64,000 bases of DNA from Gracilibacillus ureilyticus (GCF_900111195.1 NZ_FOGL01000015.1:59848-123847); one strand, 5' to 3'; counted from the first letter of the stretch, positions 44,772 to 53,768 are shown. Program-made: numbers and translations. The notes: generated by a model not told the origin, from the sequence alone.

Positions 44772-46421
44772 ATGAAAAAAATTATAATTGTCGGCGGTGT
44801 TGCTGGTGGTGCGACTGCTGCAGCAAGACTGAGAAGATTAGATGAGAAATCACACATTGTATTGTTTGAAAGAGGAGAGCATGTCTCATTTGCGAATTGC
44901 GGGCTTCCATACTATATTGGGGAAACGATTAAAGACCGTAACAAATTATTTGTTCAAACGGTAGAAGGTATGAGTAGAAAATTCAATCTGGACATCCGCA
45001 ACTTAACTGAAGTAAGAAAAATTGATCGTGAAAATAAAACAGTAGAAGTGAAAAACTTACAAACTGGTGAAACATACGAGGAAAGCTATGATGCACTGAT
45101 TCTATCACCTGGTGCGAAACCAATTTTTCCGCCAATTGCAGGAATCAACGAAGCAGATAATATTTTTACACTAAGAAATATTCCTGATACTGACAAGATT
45201 AAAACATATGTGGATGAAACTAAGCCAAAAAAAGCTGTAGTTATTGGGGGAGGATTTATTGGTTTGGAAATGGCTGAAAATTTAGTAGATCGCGGTATTC
45301 ATGTAACGCTTGTGGAGATGGCAAAACAAGTAATGGCCCCATTAGATGTGGAAATGGCAGCTATTGTTCATCGTCACTTAAAAGAAAAAGGCGTACATTT
45401 GATCCTGGAAGACGGAGTAAAAGCATTTGAAGATAACGGCATGAAAATAGTCTTGAACAGTGGAAAAGAACTGACAACTGATATGACGATGCTGTCAATC
45501 GGTGTAAAGCCTGAGAATTCATTAGCAGCAGATGCTGGTTTGGACATTGGTGAACGTGGTGGGATAAAGGTTAATGAATATTTACAAACAAACGATCCGG
45601 CAATCTTCGCTTTAGGAGATGCGATTGAGGTAACCGATTATATTAATGGCCAGCCTGCCATGATTCCATTAGCAGGACCTGCAAACCGCCAAGGAAGAAT
45701 TGTTGCGAATAATGTGTATGGCAAGAATCAAGTGTATAAAGGCACATTAGGCACAGGTATTGCAAAAGTTTTTGATCTAACAGTTGCAACAACAGGGAAT
45801 AACGAAAAGGTACTAAGTCAAAAAGGAATGGCATATCAAGTCGCTCACGTGCACCCTGCTTCCCATGCTGGTTATTATCCTGGTGCATCTCCAATTGCAT
45901 TAAAACTGATATTTGACGGGAAATCTGGTGAAATCTACGGTGCGCAGGCGGTAGGTGTTGATGGTGTGGACAAGCGTATGGATGTAATAGCAACCGCGAT
46001 TAAAGGTAAATTGACAGTACATGATTTAACAGAAATTGAGCTTTCTTATGCACCGCCATTTTCCTCAGCAAAGGATCCTGTTAATATGGCAGGCTACGTT
46101 GCATCGAATATGATTGATGACGGTATAGAAACCGTACAATGGCATGAAATAGATCAAATTATTGCAGATGGCGGTATACTGATTGATGTCCGTGAACCTG
46201 TTGAAAGGGAAGCAGGATTTATCGCAGGATCTATCAACATACCTTTAGGAGAAATTCGGGATCGTTTAGATGAAATACCTAAAGACCAAACGATTTATGT
46301 AACCTGTCAGGTTGGATTGCGTGGTTATCTAGCAACTAGAATTTTAACTGCAAATGGTTATCAAGCCAAAAATTTAGACGGTGGCTGGAAAACATATTCA
46401 ACGGTCTTTCATTCTAATTAA
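44772..46421 (+). CDS. CoA-disulfide reductase with C-terminal rhodanese domain (CoADR-RHD)
   Basis: The 549-residue flavoprotein has the FAD-binding N-terminus IIIVGGVAGGATAAARLRR, the redox Cys in HVSFANCGLPYYIG, the NAD(P) site VVIGGGFIGLEMAENL and the dimer-interface AHVHPASHAGYYPGASP. From about residue 460 a rhodanese domain carries the active Cys in VTCQVGLRGYLA. Homologous CoADR-RHD enzymes reduce CoA persulfides, polysulfides or disulfides with NADPH. It is preceded by two operator copies and starts the sulfur island. Confidence 0.93.
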   Translation: MKKIIIVGGVAGGATAAARLRRLDEKSHIVLFERGEHVSFANCGLPYYIGETIKDRNKLFVQTVEGMSRKFNLDIRNLTEVRKIDRENKTVEVKNLQTGETYEESYDALILSPGAKPIFPPIAGINEADNIFTLRNIPDTDKIKTYVDETKPKKAVVIGGGFIGLEMAENLVDRGIHVTLVEMAKQVMAPLDVEMAAIVHRHLKEKGVHLILEDGVKAFEDNGMKIVLNSGKELTTDMTMLSIGVKPENSLAADAGLDIGERGGIKVNEYLQTNDPAIFALGDAIEVTDYINGQPAMIPLAGPANRQGRIVANNVYGKNQVYKGTLGTGIAKVFDLTVATTGNNEKVLSQKGMAYQVAHVHPASHAGYYPGASPIALKLIFDGKSGEIYGAQAVGVDGVDKRMDVIATAIKGKLTVHDLTEIELSYAPPFSSAKDPVNMAGYVASNMIDDGIETVQWHEIDQIIADGGILIDVREPVEREAGFIAGSINIPLGEIRDRLDEIPKDQTIYVTCQVGLRGYLATRILTANGYQAKNLDGGWKTYSTVFHSN

Positions 46422-46629
46422 GACAATAGAACCTCGCTGATACGATGCTTGCACAAATGGAAACATTGTTTAGGCAACAGATTCCAATTTTACGAAAGAT
46501 ATTACAGGCTTGTGCACAAACAATCGTAATATGGTAGTAACAATCAAACCGTAACATATTTTCGTAAAGAGGAATAAAAACAAGTCCCCTCTATCAATGT
46601 CTATCAATGGGGGCTTCAAATTTTTAGTG
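46422..46629 (+). terminator. Terminator region after CoADR-RHD gene
   Basis: AAGTCCCC (46582-46589) pairs with GGGGGCTT (46609-46616) with a wobble, followed by a T-run at 46621. The loop contains CTATCAATG twice, separated by one T. The first 150 bp of the interval hold no gene. Confidence 0.5.
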
Positions 46630-46658
46630 TTGACAAAATACCTATTAGGGTATATTAT
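46630..46658 (+). promoter_or_regulatory. Promoter with operator in the spacer (first sulfur cassette)
   Basis: TTGACA (46630-46635) and TATTAT (46653-46658) have a 17-bp spacer filled by ATACCTATTAGGGTAT (46638-46653), a close variant of ATACCC-N4-GGGTAT. Confidence 0.8.
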
Positions 46659-46689
46659 GGACCTTGTGAGAAAAAACTTGCGTTATAAC

Positions 46690-46712
46690 AGTGTGGAAAC
46701 CCACTTTTTATT
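46690..46712 (+). terminator. Leader hairpin of first sulfur cassette
   Basis: A short bulged stem (AGTG-GG with CCCACT) is followed by TTTTTATTT. It matches the leader of the CoADR-RHD gene in position and sequence and is followed by a second operator. Confidence 0.4.
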
Positions 46713-46723
46713 TCAATTAATTA

Positions 46724-46739
46724 ATACCCTATGGGGTAA
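46724..46739 (+). promoter_or_regulatory. Second operator of first sulfur cassette
   Basis: ATACCCTATGGGGTAA, palindromic except for the last base, 30 bp before the DsrE-like start. Confidence 0.65.
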
Positions 46740-46768
46740 TTGGGATTAGGACTAAAAGGAGGATGAAC

Positions 46769-47248
46769 ATGACAGAAAACAAGAAAACAACGATCGTTTT
46801 ATTCAGCGGGGATTACGACAAGGCGATGGCAGCTTATATTATTGCGAATGGTGCAGCTGCCTATGATCATGAGGTAACGATCTTTCACACTTTCTGGGGC
46901 TTAAATGCTTTAAGGAAAGATGAGAATATTCAAGTGAAAAAAGGGTTTATGGAAAAGATGTTTGGCAAGATGATGCCAAGAGGCTCAGATAAAATGGGCT
47001 TATCAAAAATGAACTTTGCCGGGTTAGGACCGAAAATGATTAAAAGTGTAATGAAAAAGCATAATGCGATGCCATTACCAGATTTAGTTGAGATGGCAAA
47101 AGAACAGGATGTAAAACTAGTCGCATGTACGATGACAATGGATTTATTAGGGCTTCAAAAAGAAGAACTGTTAGATAATATTGAATATGCAGGTGTTGCA
47201 GCATATTTAGGTGACGCTGAAGATGGAAATGTGAACTTATTTATCTAA
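46769..47248 (+). CDS. DsrE/DsrF-like sulfur-carrier protein (DsrE2 type)
   Basis: The 159-residue protein has the DsrE-family core TTIVLFSGDYDKAMAAYIIA and a conserved Cys in VKLVACTMTMDLLGL. A basic, Met-rich insertion of about 40 residues (GFMEKMFGKMMPRG onward) in the middle is missing from the paralogue at 51686. DsrE2 proteins relay persulfide sulfur to or from TusA. The ATG at 46769 is 7 bases after AAAGGAGG. It is the first gene of a cassette running to about 50892. Confidence 0.87.
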   Translation: MTENKKTTIVLFSGDYDKAMAAYIIANGAAAYDHEVTIFHTFWGLNALRKDENIQVKKGFMEKMFGKMMPRGSDKMGLSKMNFAGLGPKMIKSVMKKHNAMPLPDLVEMAKEQDVKLVACTMTMDLLGLQKEELLDNIEYAGVAAYLGDAEDGNVNLFI

Positions 47249-47274
47249 TTCATTATTTGCGGGAGGAAGAAAAA

Positions 47275-47637
47275 ATGGAATATTTCATTTATGTTATTTA
47301 TGCGTTCGCTTTGTTCTTCATTGTGAAAAGATTCATGCCTGTAAAGGGTGTTGATAATATCTCTGCAACAGAACTTAAAGCCGTGTTAAAAGACAAAAAT
47401 AAGCAGTTTGTCGATGTTCGAACACCTGCAGAATTTAAAGGAAACAATATTAGCGGATTTAAAAATATTCCGCTTCATACACTAGGCCAAAAAGCAAAAC
47501 ATGAACTTTCGATTGATAAAGAGGTAGTTGTCATCTGTCAAAGTGGAATGAGAAGTCAAAAAGCATCAAAAACACTCAGGAAATTAGGATTTGCAAAAGT
47601 AACCAATGTAAAGGGCGGAATGAATGCCTGGAGATAA
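47275..47637 (+). CDS. Membrane-anchored rhodanese-like protein
   Basis: The 120-residue protein begins with a transmembrane segment (MEYFIYVIYAFALFFIV) and continues as a single rhodanese domain with FVDVRTPAEFKGNNI and the active Cys loop VICQSGMRSQKASKTL. The ATG at 47275 follows GGGAGGAAG by about 8 bases. It should transfer sulfane sulfur from a donor such as thiosulfate or glutathione/CoA persulfide at the inner membrane face. Confidence 0.88.
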   Translation: MEYFIYVIYAFALFFIVKRFMPVKGVDNISATELKAVLKDKNKQFVDVRTPAEFKGNNISGFKNIPLHTLGQKAKHELSIDKEVVVICQSGMRSQKASKTLRKLGFAKVTNVKGGMNAWR

Positions 47638-47671
47638 ATGAGATTTTATATGATGAGGGGAGAGGAAAAGG

Positions 47672-47968
47672 ATGAAAGAAATTTCTACTATAGAACTACA
47701 AAGTTTACTGGAAGAAAACAAAGAATTAAACATGGTGGATGTCCGTGAAGCAGCTGAAGTGGCAGAAGGGAAAATTCCCGGTGCAGTAAATATTCCACTA
47801 GGTTTACTGGAATTCAGAATGCATGAATTAAATAAATCAAAGGAATATGTGATGATTTGCCGTTCAGGTGGCAGGAGCGCTCAGGCAGCTGAGTTTTTGA
47901 AAAATCAAGGTTTTAAAGTAATCAATATGACTGGCGGAATGCTTGCTTGGCAAGGAGAAACGGAGTAA
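47672..47968 (+). CDS. Single-domain rhodanese
   Basis: The 98-residue cytosolic rhodanese has VDVREAAEVAEGKIPGAVNI and the active loop MICRSGGRSAQAAEFL, with the closing MTGGMLAW. GAGGGGAGAGG precedes the start. It is one of seven rhodanese domains between 44.7 and 53.3 kb, suggesting division of labour among sulfur donors and acceptors. Confidence 0.9.
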   Translation: MKEISTIELQSLLEENKELNMVDVREAAEVAEGKIPGAVNIPLGLLEFRMHELNKSKEYVMICRSGGRSAQAAEFLKNQGFKVINMTGGMLAWQGETE

Positions 47969-47985
47969 TTTTTATAATCATAAAT

Positions 47986-48001
47986 ATACCCTTGTAGGTA
48001 T
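47986..48001 (+). promoter_or_regulatory. Operator-like site before the first TusA-rhodanese gene
   Basis: ATACCCTTGTAGGTAT, a one-mismatch copy of the island operator, 14 bp upstream of the start codon and inside a polycistronic region. Confidence 0.6.
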
Positions 48002-48015
48002 TAGGAGGTTATCTT

Positions 48016-48588
48016 ATGGAAAATGTAAAAGCGAATGTGTTGCTGGATGCGAAAGGGTTAGCTTGTCCGATGCCGATTGTGAAAACGAAAAAAGCGATCA
48101 AAGATTTAGATGCAGGACAAGTCATTGAAGTACAGGCAACAGATAAAGGATCCAAAGCGGATATGGAAGCATGGGCCAAAAGTTCAGGGCATCAGTATTT
48201 AGGAACAGTAATAGAAGGTGATGTTCTTAAACATTATTTAAGAAAAGCTTTGAATGATGAGGACACAGTGGAAAAGAAACATCCACTAACGGCTACAAAC
48301 GAAGAATTAGAATCCAAATTAAATGAAAATATTGTCGTTCTCGATGTAAGAGAGTCAGCAGAATATGCATTTAACCATATTCCTAATGCTATTTCAATCC
48401 CTTTAGGAGAGTTGGAAGATCGTTTAAGTGAGCTAAACAAAGAGGATCAAATCTATGTCGTTTGTCGTACAGGGAGCAGAAGTGATTTAGCAGCACAGAA
48501 GTTAGCAGGCAATGGCTTCAAAGATGTATTTAATGTATTACCAGGTATGAGCAATTGGTCTGGCGACACGACAAAGCTAGAAAATTAA
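48016..48588 (+). CDS. TusA-rhodanese fusion protein, copy 1
   Basis: The 190-residue fusion joins an N-terminal TusA/SirA domain (residues about 8-75; DAKGLACPMPIVKTKKAI with the sulfur-carrying Cys) to a C-terminal rhodanese domain (about 100-190; VLDVRESAEYAFNHIPNAI and VVCRTGSRSDLAAQKL). Such fusions couple sulfane-sulfur acquisition to transfer onto the carrier Cys. AGGAGG lies 9 bases before the ATG. A closely similar protein is encoded at 51095. Confidence 0.92.
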   Translation: MENVKANVLLDAKGLACPMPIVKTKKAIKDLDAGQVIEVQATDKGSKADMEAWAKSSGHQYLGTVIEGDVLKHYLRKALNDEDTVEKKHPLTATNEELESKLNENIVVLDVRESAEYAFNHIPNAISIPLGELEDRLSELNKEDQIYVVCRTGSRSDLAAQKLAGNGFKDVFNVLPGMSNWSGDTTKLEN

Positions 48589-48668
48589 GACAACGAAACA
48601 ATCACAGGAAGTAAGTGAATGTGCCAGAATACTTGTATCAAATATTATACTGCGGGGGGTAATTTGAA

Positions 48669-49796
48669 ATGACTGTAAAGATGATGAGTGCGCATGAAGT
48701 GACGAAAAAGGTCTTTCAGAAAGAAGCATTATTTATTTTGGATGTTCGTAATGAGGATGCATTTGCTGATTGGAAGATTGAAGGGGAAAACTTTGAATAT
48801 TTGAATATTCCTTATTTTGAACTGTTAGATGGGGTAGAAGAAATCATCGAAAAGCTGCCTTCTGATAAAGAAATTTTAGTTGTATGTGCGAAAGAAGGTT
48901 CATCGGTCATGGTAGCTGAAATGCTCTCTGAAGAAGGGTTAACAGTTTCTTATCTGCGAGGTGGAATGAAAGCATGGAGTGAACATTTAGAGCCAGTTAA
49001 AGTGGGAGACCTTAAGGGCGGCGGAGAAGTTTATCAGTTCGTTCGAATCGGGAAAGGCTGTCTTTCATATATGGTTCTTTCTAATGGGGAAGCTGCTGTT
49101 ATTGATGCGACACGTATGACAGATATTTTCACAGACTTTGCGGCAAATAAAGGTGTAAAAATTACTAACGTATTTGATACACACTTACACGCAGATCACA
49201 TTTCTGGCGGAAGAAAAATTGCTGAGCAAACAGGTGCCATGTACTGGCTGCCGCCGAAAGATGCTGAGGAAGTAACTTTTGAGTATGCAGCATTGGAAGG
49301 TGGAAATGTTGTAACAATAGGGAAGACTTTCATCGATATTCATGCATTATACTCACCGGGGCATACCATTGGTTCTACTTCCTTTATAGTAGATGAAAAA
49401 TTCCTAATGTCAGGGGACATTTTATTTATCGATTCAATCGGACGGCCTGACCTGGCTGGAATGGCAGAAGACTGGGTTGGCGATTTAAGAGAGAGTCTTT
49501 ATTCACGATACAGAGAATTATCTGAGGAATTAGTCGTGTTGCCTGCACACTTTATGATAATCGATGAATTGAATGAGGATGGAAGTGTTTCAGAAAAACT
49601 GGGTACACTTTTTATCAACAACCATGGATTAAACATTGACGATGAAGTGGAATTTAGAAAGCTGGTAACAGAGAATTTACCACCACAGCCAAATGCTTAT
49701 CAGGAAATTCGGGAAACCAATATGGGTAAAATCACGCCTGAAGAAGAAAAACAAAGAGAAATGGAAATTGGACCAAACCGTTGTGCGGTCCGCTAA
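48669..49796 (+). CDS. Rhodanese-MBL persulfide dioxygenase-like fusion, copy 1
   Basis: The 375-residue protein has an N-terminal rhodanese-like domain (about 1-110; [17 protein letters not shown] and [16 protein letters not shown]) and an MBL-fold domain (about 120-340) with the Fe-site motif [43 protein letters not shown] and LPAHF. ETHE1-type persulfide dioxygenases use this MBL arrangement to oxidise glutathione or CoA persulfide to sulfite. The domain order is the reverse of that in staphylococcal CstB, which has the MBL part first. Paralogue at 52116. Confidence 0.88.
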   Translation: MTVKMMSAHEVTKKVFQKEALFILDVRNEDAFADWKIEGENFEYLNIPYFELLDGVEEIIEKLPSDKEILVVCAKEGSSVMVAEMLSEEGLTVSYLRGGMKAWSEHLEPVKVGDLKGGGEVYQFVRIGKGCLSYMVLSNGEAAVIDATRMTDIFTDFAANKGVKITNVFDTHLHADHISGGRKIAEQTGAMYWLPPKDAEEVTFEYAALEGGNVVTIGKTFIDIHALYSPGHTIGSTSFIVDEKFLMSGDILFIDSIGRPDLAGMAEDWVGDLRESLYSRYRELSEELVVLPAHFMIIDELNEDGSVSEKLGTLFINNHGLNIDDEVEFRKLVTENLPPQPNAYQEIRETNMGKITPEEEKQREMEIGPNRCAVR

Positions 49797-49836
49797 ACAA
49801 AAATTCAAGAGGTATTATTTTTAGGAGGAATAGAAA

Positions 49837-50064
49837 ATGGATGTAAATAAAATATTAGATGCAAAAGGATTAGCTTGTCCGATGCCAATTGTAAAAACAA
49901 AAAAAGCGATCAACGAATTGGAAACAGGTCAAATTTTAGAAGTACATGCAACAGATAAAGGTGCAAAGAGTGACTTAACAGCATGGGCGAAATCTGGCGG
50001 TCATGAGTTATTAAAAGATACCGAAGAAAATGATGTATTAAAATTCTGGATTAAGAAAGGTTAA
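49837..50064 (+). CDS. tusA: TusA sulfur carrier protein, free-standing
   Basis: The 75-residue TusA-domain protein has DAKGLACPMPIVKTKKAI with the sulfur-carrying Cys and the acidic C-terminal half ending in FWIKKG. It is nearly identical in its first half to the TusA domains of the two fusions, probably through duplication. AGGAGG precedes the ATG. It should pass persulfide sulfur between the rhodaneses and the oxidising enzymes. Confidence 0.92.
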   Translation: MDVNKILDAKGLACPMPIVKTKKAINELETGQILEVHATDKGAKSDLTAWAKSGGHELLKDTEENDVLKFWIKKG

Positions 50065-50115
50065 TAAGCAGGGAACCATATGGATGGTTCCCTTTACTTA
50101 AGGAGGTAGAATAAG

Positions 50116-50892
50116 ATGGACATTCCTTTTATTATTACTGTATTTTTAATCGGCTTCATTGGATCCTTTATTTCTGGAATGTTAGGTATAGGTGGTTCGA
50201 TTATTAAATATCCAATGCTATTATATATCCCGCCATTATTCGGTGTTGCCGCATTTACCGCACATGAGGTATCGGGGATTAGTGCTGTACAGGTGCTGTT
50301 TGCGACGATTGGTGGTGTATGGGCCTATCGAAAAGGCGGGTATTTAAATAAAACACTGATTCTGTATATGGGTATTAGTATTTTAATTGGTAGTTTCATT
50401 GGTGGATTTGGATCGAAATTATTATCAGAAAGTGGGATCAATTTAACTTACGGTATTCTCGCATTAATAGCCGCAGTGATGATGTTTGTACCAAAAAAGG
50501 GAATTGATGATATCCCGTTAGATCAAGTAACATTCAATAAATGGTTGGCAGCAATATTTGCGTTAATTGTCGGAATTGGAGCAGGGATTGTTGGTGCGGC
50601 TGGAGCGTTTTTATTAGTGCCAATTATGCTGGTTATTTTAAAAATCCCTACTAGAATGACGATCGCTTCCTCATTGGCCATCACATTTATTTCCTCAATC
50701 GGAGCCACAGTAGGGAAAATTTCAACAGGACAGGTGGAATACTTCCCGGCTGTCATCATGATTATCGCCAGTTTAATTGCATCACCACTAGGTGCAAATG
50801 TCGGTAAGAAAGTAAATGCGAAGGCATTGCAAGTAATTTTAGCAATACTGATAGCTGGAACTGCGATTAAGATTTGGATGGATATTTTTTAA
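50116..50892 (+). CDS. TauE/SafE-family sulfite exporter
   Basis: The 258-residue membrane protein has about eight hydrophobic helices with the family signatures [17 protein letters not shown] near the N-terminus and [20 protein letters not shown] in the middle. Members export sulfite, sulfonates or related acids. Its position after a persulfide dioxygenase-like enzyme fits removal of the sulfite formed. AAGGAGG is 8 bases before the ATG; it ends cassette A. Confidence 0.9.
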   Translation: MDIPFIITVFLIGFIGSFISGMLGIGGSIIKYPMLLYIPPLFGVAAFTAHEVSGISAVQVLFATIGGVWAYRKGGYLNKTLILYMGISILIGSFIGGFGSKLLSESGINLTYGILALIAAVMMFVPKKGIDDIPLDQVTFNKWLAAIFALIVGIGAGIVGAAGAFLLVPIMLVILKIPTRMTIASSLAITFISSIGATVGKISTGQVEYFPAVIMIIASLIASPLGANVGKKVNAKALQVILAILIAGTAIKIWMDIF

Positions 50893-50938
50893 AACAGATA
50901 ATAAGTTGTTAGGCTCAAAAGATTTAAAGTAATACACG

Positions 50939-50963
50939 AAAAGGTTATTTATTTAACCTTTTT
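50939..50963 (+). terminator. Terminator of first sulfur cassette
   Basis: AAAAGGTTA (50939-50947) pairs with TAACCTTTT (50954-50962), followed by T residues. Confidence 0.7.
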
Positions 50964-50989
50964 ACATACGAAAAATTTTGGTTTCAATA

Positions 50990-51005
50990 ATACCCTTAGT
51001 GGTAT
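50990..51005 (+). promoter_or_regulatory. Operator before second sulfur cassette
   Basis: ATACCCTTAGTGGTAT, an imperfect copy of the island operator, about 90 bp before the second TusA-rhodanese fusion, in a likely promoter region. Confidence 0.65.
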
Positions 51006-51094
51006 ATGTGCTATAGAGGTTAATAAATTGAACAGAATAGGGAAAATTATCATGAGAGTAAGTCGAACTGGAAAGAAAACAGGAGGTACAATTT

Positions 51095-51667
51095 ATGAGC
51101 ATTACTGCAAATGAAGTGTTAGATGCTAAAGGATTGGCTTGTCCGATGCCAATTGTTAAGACAAAAAAGGCTATTACCAATTTAGAAGCAGGTCAGGTTA
51201 TTGAGGTACAGGCAACAGATAAAGGGTCAACAGCGGATATGAAAGCATGGGCAGAGAGTACTGGGAACCAGTATCTTGGCACAATAGAAGATGGAGATGT
51301 ATTGAAACACTATTTGCGAAAAGCAAGTGACATAGAAGAAAAAGCTGAAACAAAATACGAAGACGTGCTCAATCTGGATGAACTGAGAAACAAAGTCGAT
51401 GGGGAAGAATCTATTTCAGTACTTGATGTTCGTGAGTCAGCAGAATATGCATTTGGACATATACCAGGAGCAGTGAACATACCTTTGGGCGAACTGGAAG
51501 AACGCTTTGAAGAACTTAATAAAGATGAGGAGATACACGTGATTTGCAGAACAGGCAGCAGAAGTGATTTAGCTGCACAAAAGCTTTCAGAAAAAGGTTT
51601 TAAGCATGTGAAAAACGTAGTACCAGGCATGTCAAGCTGGGAAGGGCAAACAGAAGGCAATCAATAA
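51095..51667 (+). CDS. TusA-rhodanese fusion protein, copy 2
   Basis: This 190-residue paralogue of the 48016 product has the same TusA core (DAKGLACPMPIVKTKKAI) and rhodanese loop (VICRTGSRSDLAAQKL). The differences are concentrated in the linker (about residues 76-100). It opens the second cassette, preceded by ACAGGAGG. Retention of two copies suggests different partners or inducers. Confidence 0.92.
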   Translation: MSITANEVLDAKGLACPMPIVKTKKAITNLEAGQVIEVQATDKGSTADMKAWAESTGNQYLGTIEDGDVLKHYLRKASDIEEKAETKYEDVLNLDELRNKVDGEESISVLDVRESAEYAFGHIPGAVNIPLGELEERFEELNKDEEIHVICRTGSRSDLAAQKLSEKGFKHVKNVVPGMSSWEGQTEGNQ

Positions 51668-51685
51668 TATTAGGAGGAATAGGAA

Positions 51686-52084
51686 ATGGTAAATACAAAA
51701 GTAGCAATTATTGCAGCGAATGGTGGTCTGTTTGACGCATATAAGGTGTTCAACATTGCGAGTGCTGCAGCCGCATCAGATGCAGAGGTCGGAATATTTT
51801 TTACATTTGAAGGATTGAATTTAATCCACAAGGAAGCACATAAAAACCTGCCGCTTCCAGAAGGAAAAGAACATTTTCAGGAAGGATTCACAAAAGCAAA
51901 CGTACCATCGATTGAAGAACTAGTAGAGATAGCTCAGGAAATGGATGTTAAATTAATTGCTTGCCAAATGACAATGGATGTGATGAGCCTGGAAAAAGAT
52001 GCTTTTGTAGAAGGAATTGAAGTTGGTGGAGCAGCAACATTTATTGAATATGCGAAAGATGCTGATATCTCCCTTACATTTTAA
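51686..52084 (+). CDS. DsrE/DsrF-like sulfur-carrier protein, short form
   Basis: The 132-residue protein aligns with the 46769 product but lacks its Met/Lys-rich insertion; it reads KVAIIAANGGLFDAYKVFNI at the start and VKLIACQMTMDVMSL around the conserved Cys. AGGAGG precedes the start. It probably accepts or donates persulfide sulfur with TusA proteins. Confidence 0.88.
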   Translation: MVNTKVAIIAANGGLFDAYKVFNIASAAAASDAEVGIFFTFEGLNLIHKEAHKNLPLPEGKEHFQEGFTKANVPSIEELVEIAQEMDVKLIACQMTMDVMSLEKDAFVEGIEVGGAATFIEYAKDADISLTF

Positions 52085-52115
52085 TGACCATCAAAATATC
52101 TAAAGGAGGCAAAGG

Positions 52116-53249
52116 ATGACAACATCGATCACTACAAAGGATTTAGCGAAAAGAGTCGTGAATCATGAAAAAACACTGATTTTGGATGTCAGAAATACGG
52201 ATGAATTTGATAACTGGAAAATCGAAGGTGGAAATGTAGAAGTTATTAATGAACCATACTTTAATTTACTTGATGGTATTGAACCTGTTTCTGGAAAGCT
52301 AGGTAAAGATCAGGAAGTGATTGTCGTTTGTGCGAAAGGCGGTTCCTCACAAATGGTTGCCGAATTATTGGAAGAGGAGGGTGGATTTACGAATGTCCTG
52401 AATCTGGAAGGTGGCATGAAGGCATGGAGTGAACATTTAGAGCCAGTGAAAATTGGCGATCTAAAAGACGGCGGAAGTCTGTATCAGTTTGTTCGCTTGG
52501 GTAAAGGTTGCTTATCCTACCTGGTGGAATCCGATGGAGAAGCAGCAATTATTGACACAAACCGGATGATTGATATTTACGAATCTTTCGCCAAAGAAAA
52601 AGGGATACAGATTAAACATTTGATAGATACGCACCTGCATGCTGACCACATTTCCGGTGGACGTGATTTAGCGGGAAAAGTGGGAGGAACCTATCACTTG
52701 CCACCAAAAGATGCAGCAGAAGTGACCTTTGATTATGCAGCATTAGAAGAAGGAAATGACATAGTGGTGGGAAACACAAAGGTGAAAGTACAGCCAATTT
52801 ATTCCCCGGGACATACCATCGGAAGTACATCCTTAATTATTGATGATCAATACCTTTTAACTGGGGACATTTTATTTGTTAAATCCATTGGCCGTCCGGA
52901 TTTAGCTGGTAAAGCGGAAGATTGGGTCAGTGACCTCCGTGACAGTCTTTATAAAAGATACAAAGAATTATCCGAAGATTTAATTGTCCTGCCAGCACAC
53001 TACTCATTTGCAGAAGAACTTGGTAAAGGTGGAAGTGTGTCAGCGCGACTTGGTGACCTTTATCAGCAAAACGAAGGGCTGCAAGTAGAAGATGAAGAAG
53101 TCTTTAGAAAAATGGTGACAGAAAATCTCCCGCCACAACCAAATGCTTATCAAGAGATTAGGGAAACAAATATGGGGAAAATAACACCTGAGGATGATAA
53201 ACAAAAAGAAATGGAAACCGGACCAAATCGTTGTGCGGTTCATGGATGA
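52116..53249 (+). CDS. Rhodanese-MBL persulfide dioxygenase-like fusion, copy 2
   Basis: The 377-residue paralogue of the 48669 product keeps the rhodanese Cys loop [16 protein letters not shown], the metal motif [48 protein letters not shown] and the shared C-terminal [20 protein letters not shown]. The ATG follows AAAGGAGG. It should oxidise low-molecular-weight thiol persulfides. A DUF302 gene follows directly. Confidence 0.9.
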   Translation: MTTSITTKDLAKRVVNHEKTLILDVRNTDEFDNWKIEGGNVEVINEPYFNLLDGIEPVSGKLGKDQEVIVVCAKGGSSQMVAELLEEEGGFTNVLNLEGGMKAWSEHLEPVKIGDLKDGGSLYQFVRLGKGCLSYLVESDGEAAIIDTNRMIDIYESFAKEKGIQIKHLIDTHLHADHISGGRDLAGKVGGTYHLPPKDAAEVTFDYAALEEGNDIVVGNTKVKVQPIYSPGHTIGSTSLIIDDQYLLTGDILFVKSIGRPDLAGKAEDWVSDLRDSLYKRYKELSEDLIVLPAHYSFAEELGKGGSVSARLGDLYQQNEGLQVEDEEVFRKMVTENLPPQPNAYQEIRETNMGKITPEDDKQKEMETGPNRCAVHG

Positions 53250-53262
53250 GAGGAGAATGAAT

Positions 53263-53646
53263 ATGTTTCATTATACAGTGGAGACAGAAAAATCAATGGA
53301 AGATGCAGTAAAGGCATTGGAAGAAAGCTTAATGAAAGAACAATTTGGAGTATTATGGCAGTTTGATATTAAGGCTAAATTGCAGGAAAAAGGATTAGAT
53401 TTTAATCAGCCATATTTAGTGCTTGAAGTTTGTAATCCAAAAGAAGCACAGCAGGTTCTTTCCCAAAACCAATTGGCAGGATACTTTTTGCCTTGTAAAA
53501 TAGTTGTCTATCAAGATGGAAGCAATGTCAAGATTGGCTTGCCAAAACCAACTGCTTTAATCGAATTGGTTCAGGACGAGTCACTGAAAGAATTTGCAGC
53601 AGATATTGAAAAAAGGTTAATTTCCTGTATTGATCGAAGCATATAA
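53263..53646 (+). CDS. DUF302 domain protein
   Basis: The 127-residue protein is a DUF302 family member: FHYTVETEKSMEDAVKALEE, then EQFGVLWQFDIKAKLQEKG, YLVLEVCNPKEAQQVL, then GYFLPCKIVVYQ. Two conserved Cys residues (in EVCNP and LPCKI) could bind metal or sulfur. The ATG at 53263 is about 8 bases after AGAGGAG; the frame upstream overlaps the preceding gene. DUF302 proteins often occur near sulfur-oxidation and CstR-type genes. Confidence 0.87.
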   Translation: MFHYTVETEKSMEDAVKALEESLMKEQFGVLWQFDIKAKLQEKGLDFNQPYLVLEVCNPKEAQQVLSQNQLAGYFLPCKIVVYQDGSNVKIGLPKPTALIELVQDESLKEFAADIEKRLISCIDRSI

Positions 53647-53768
53647 AAATCGATAGAAATGTATGATGAAACGGTAGAGGTAGATCGATTACCTTTATCG
53701 TTTTTTTACTTATTTTCATAAAACTTTCACATTACTTTATTATCCTAAAAGAGAAGGGGGTAGAATAG

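Noticed and set aside
45643..45993. 116-codon minus-strand frame within the CoADR-RHD gene
   Set aside because: Overlaps the well-supported flavoprotein gene; His/Leu-rich shadow frame without start signals.
46596..46614. CTATCAATG repeated twice as a possible attachment site
   Set aside because: It lies in the loop of a terminator hairpin, is only 9 bp and has no integrase or second distant copy that I could see.
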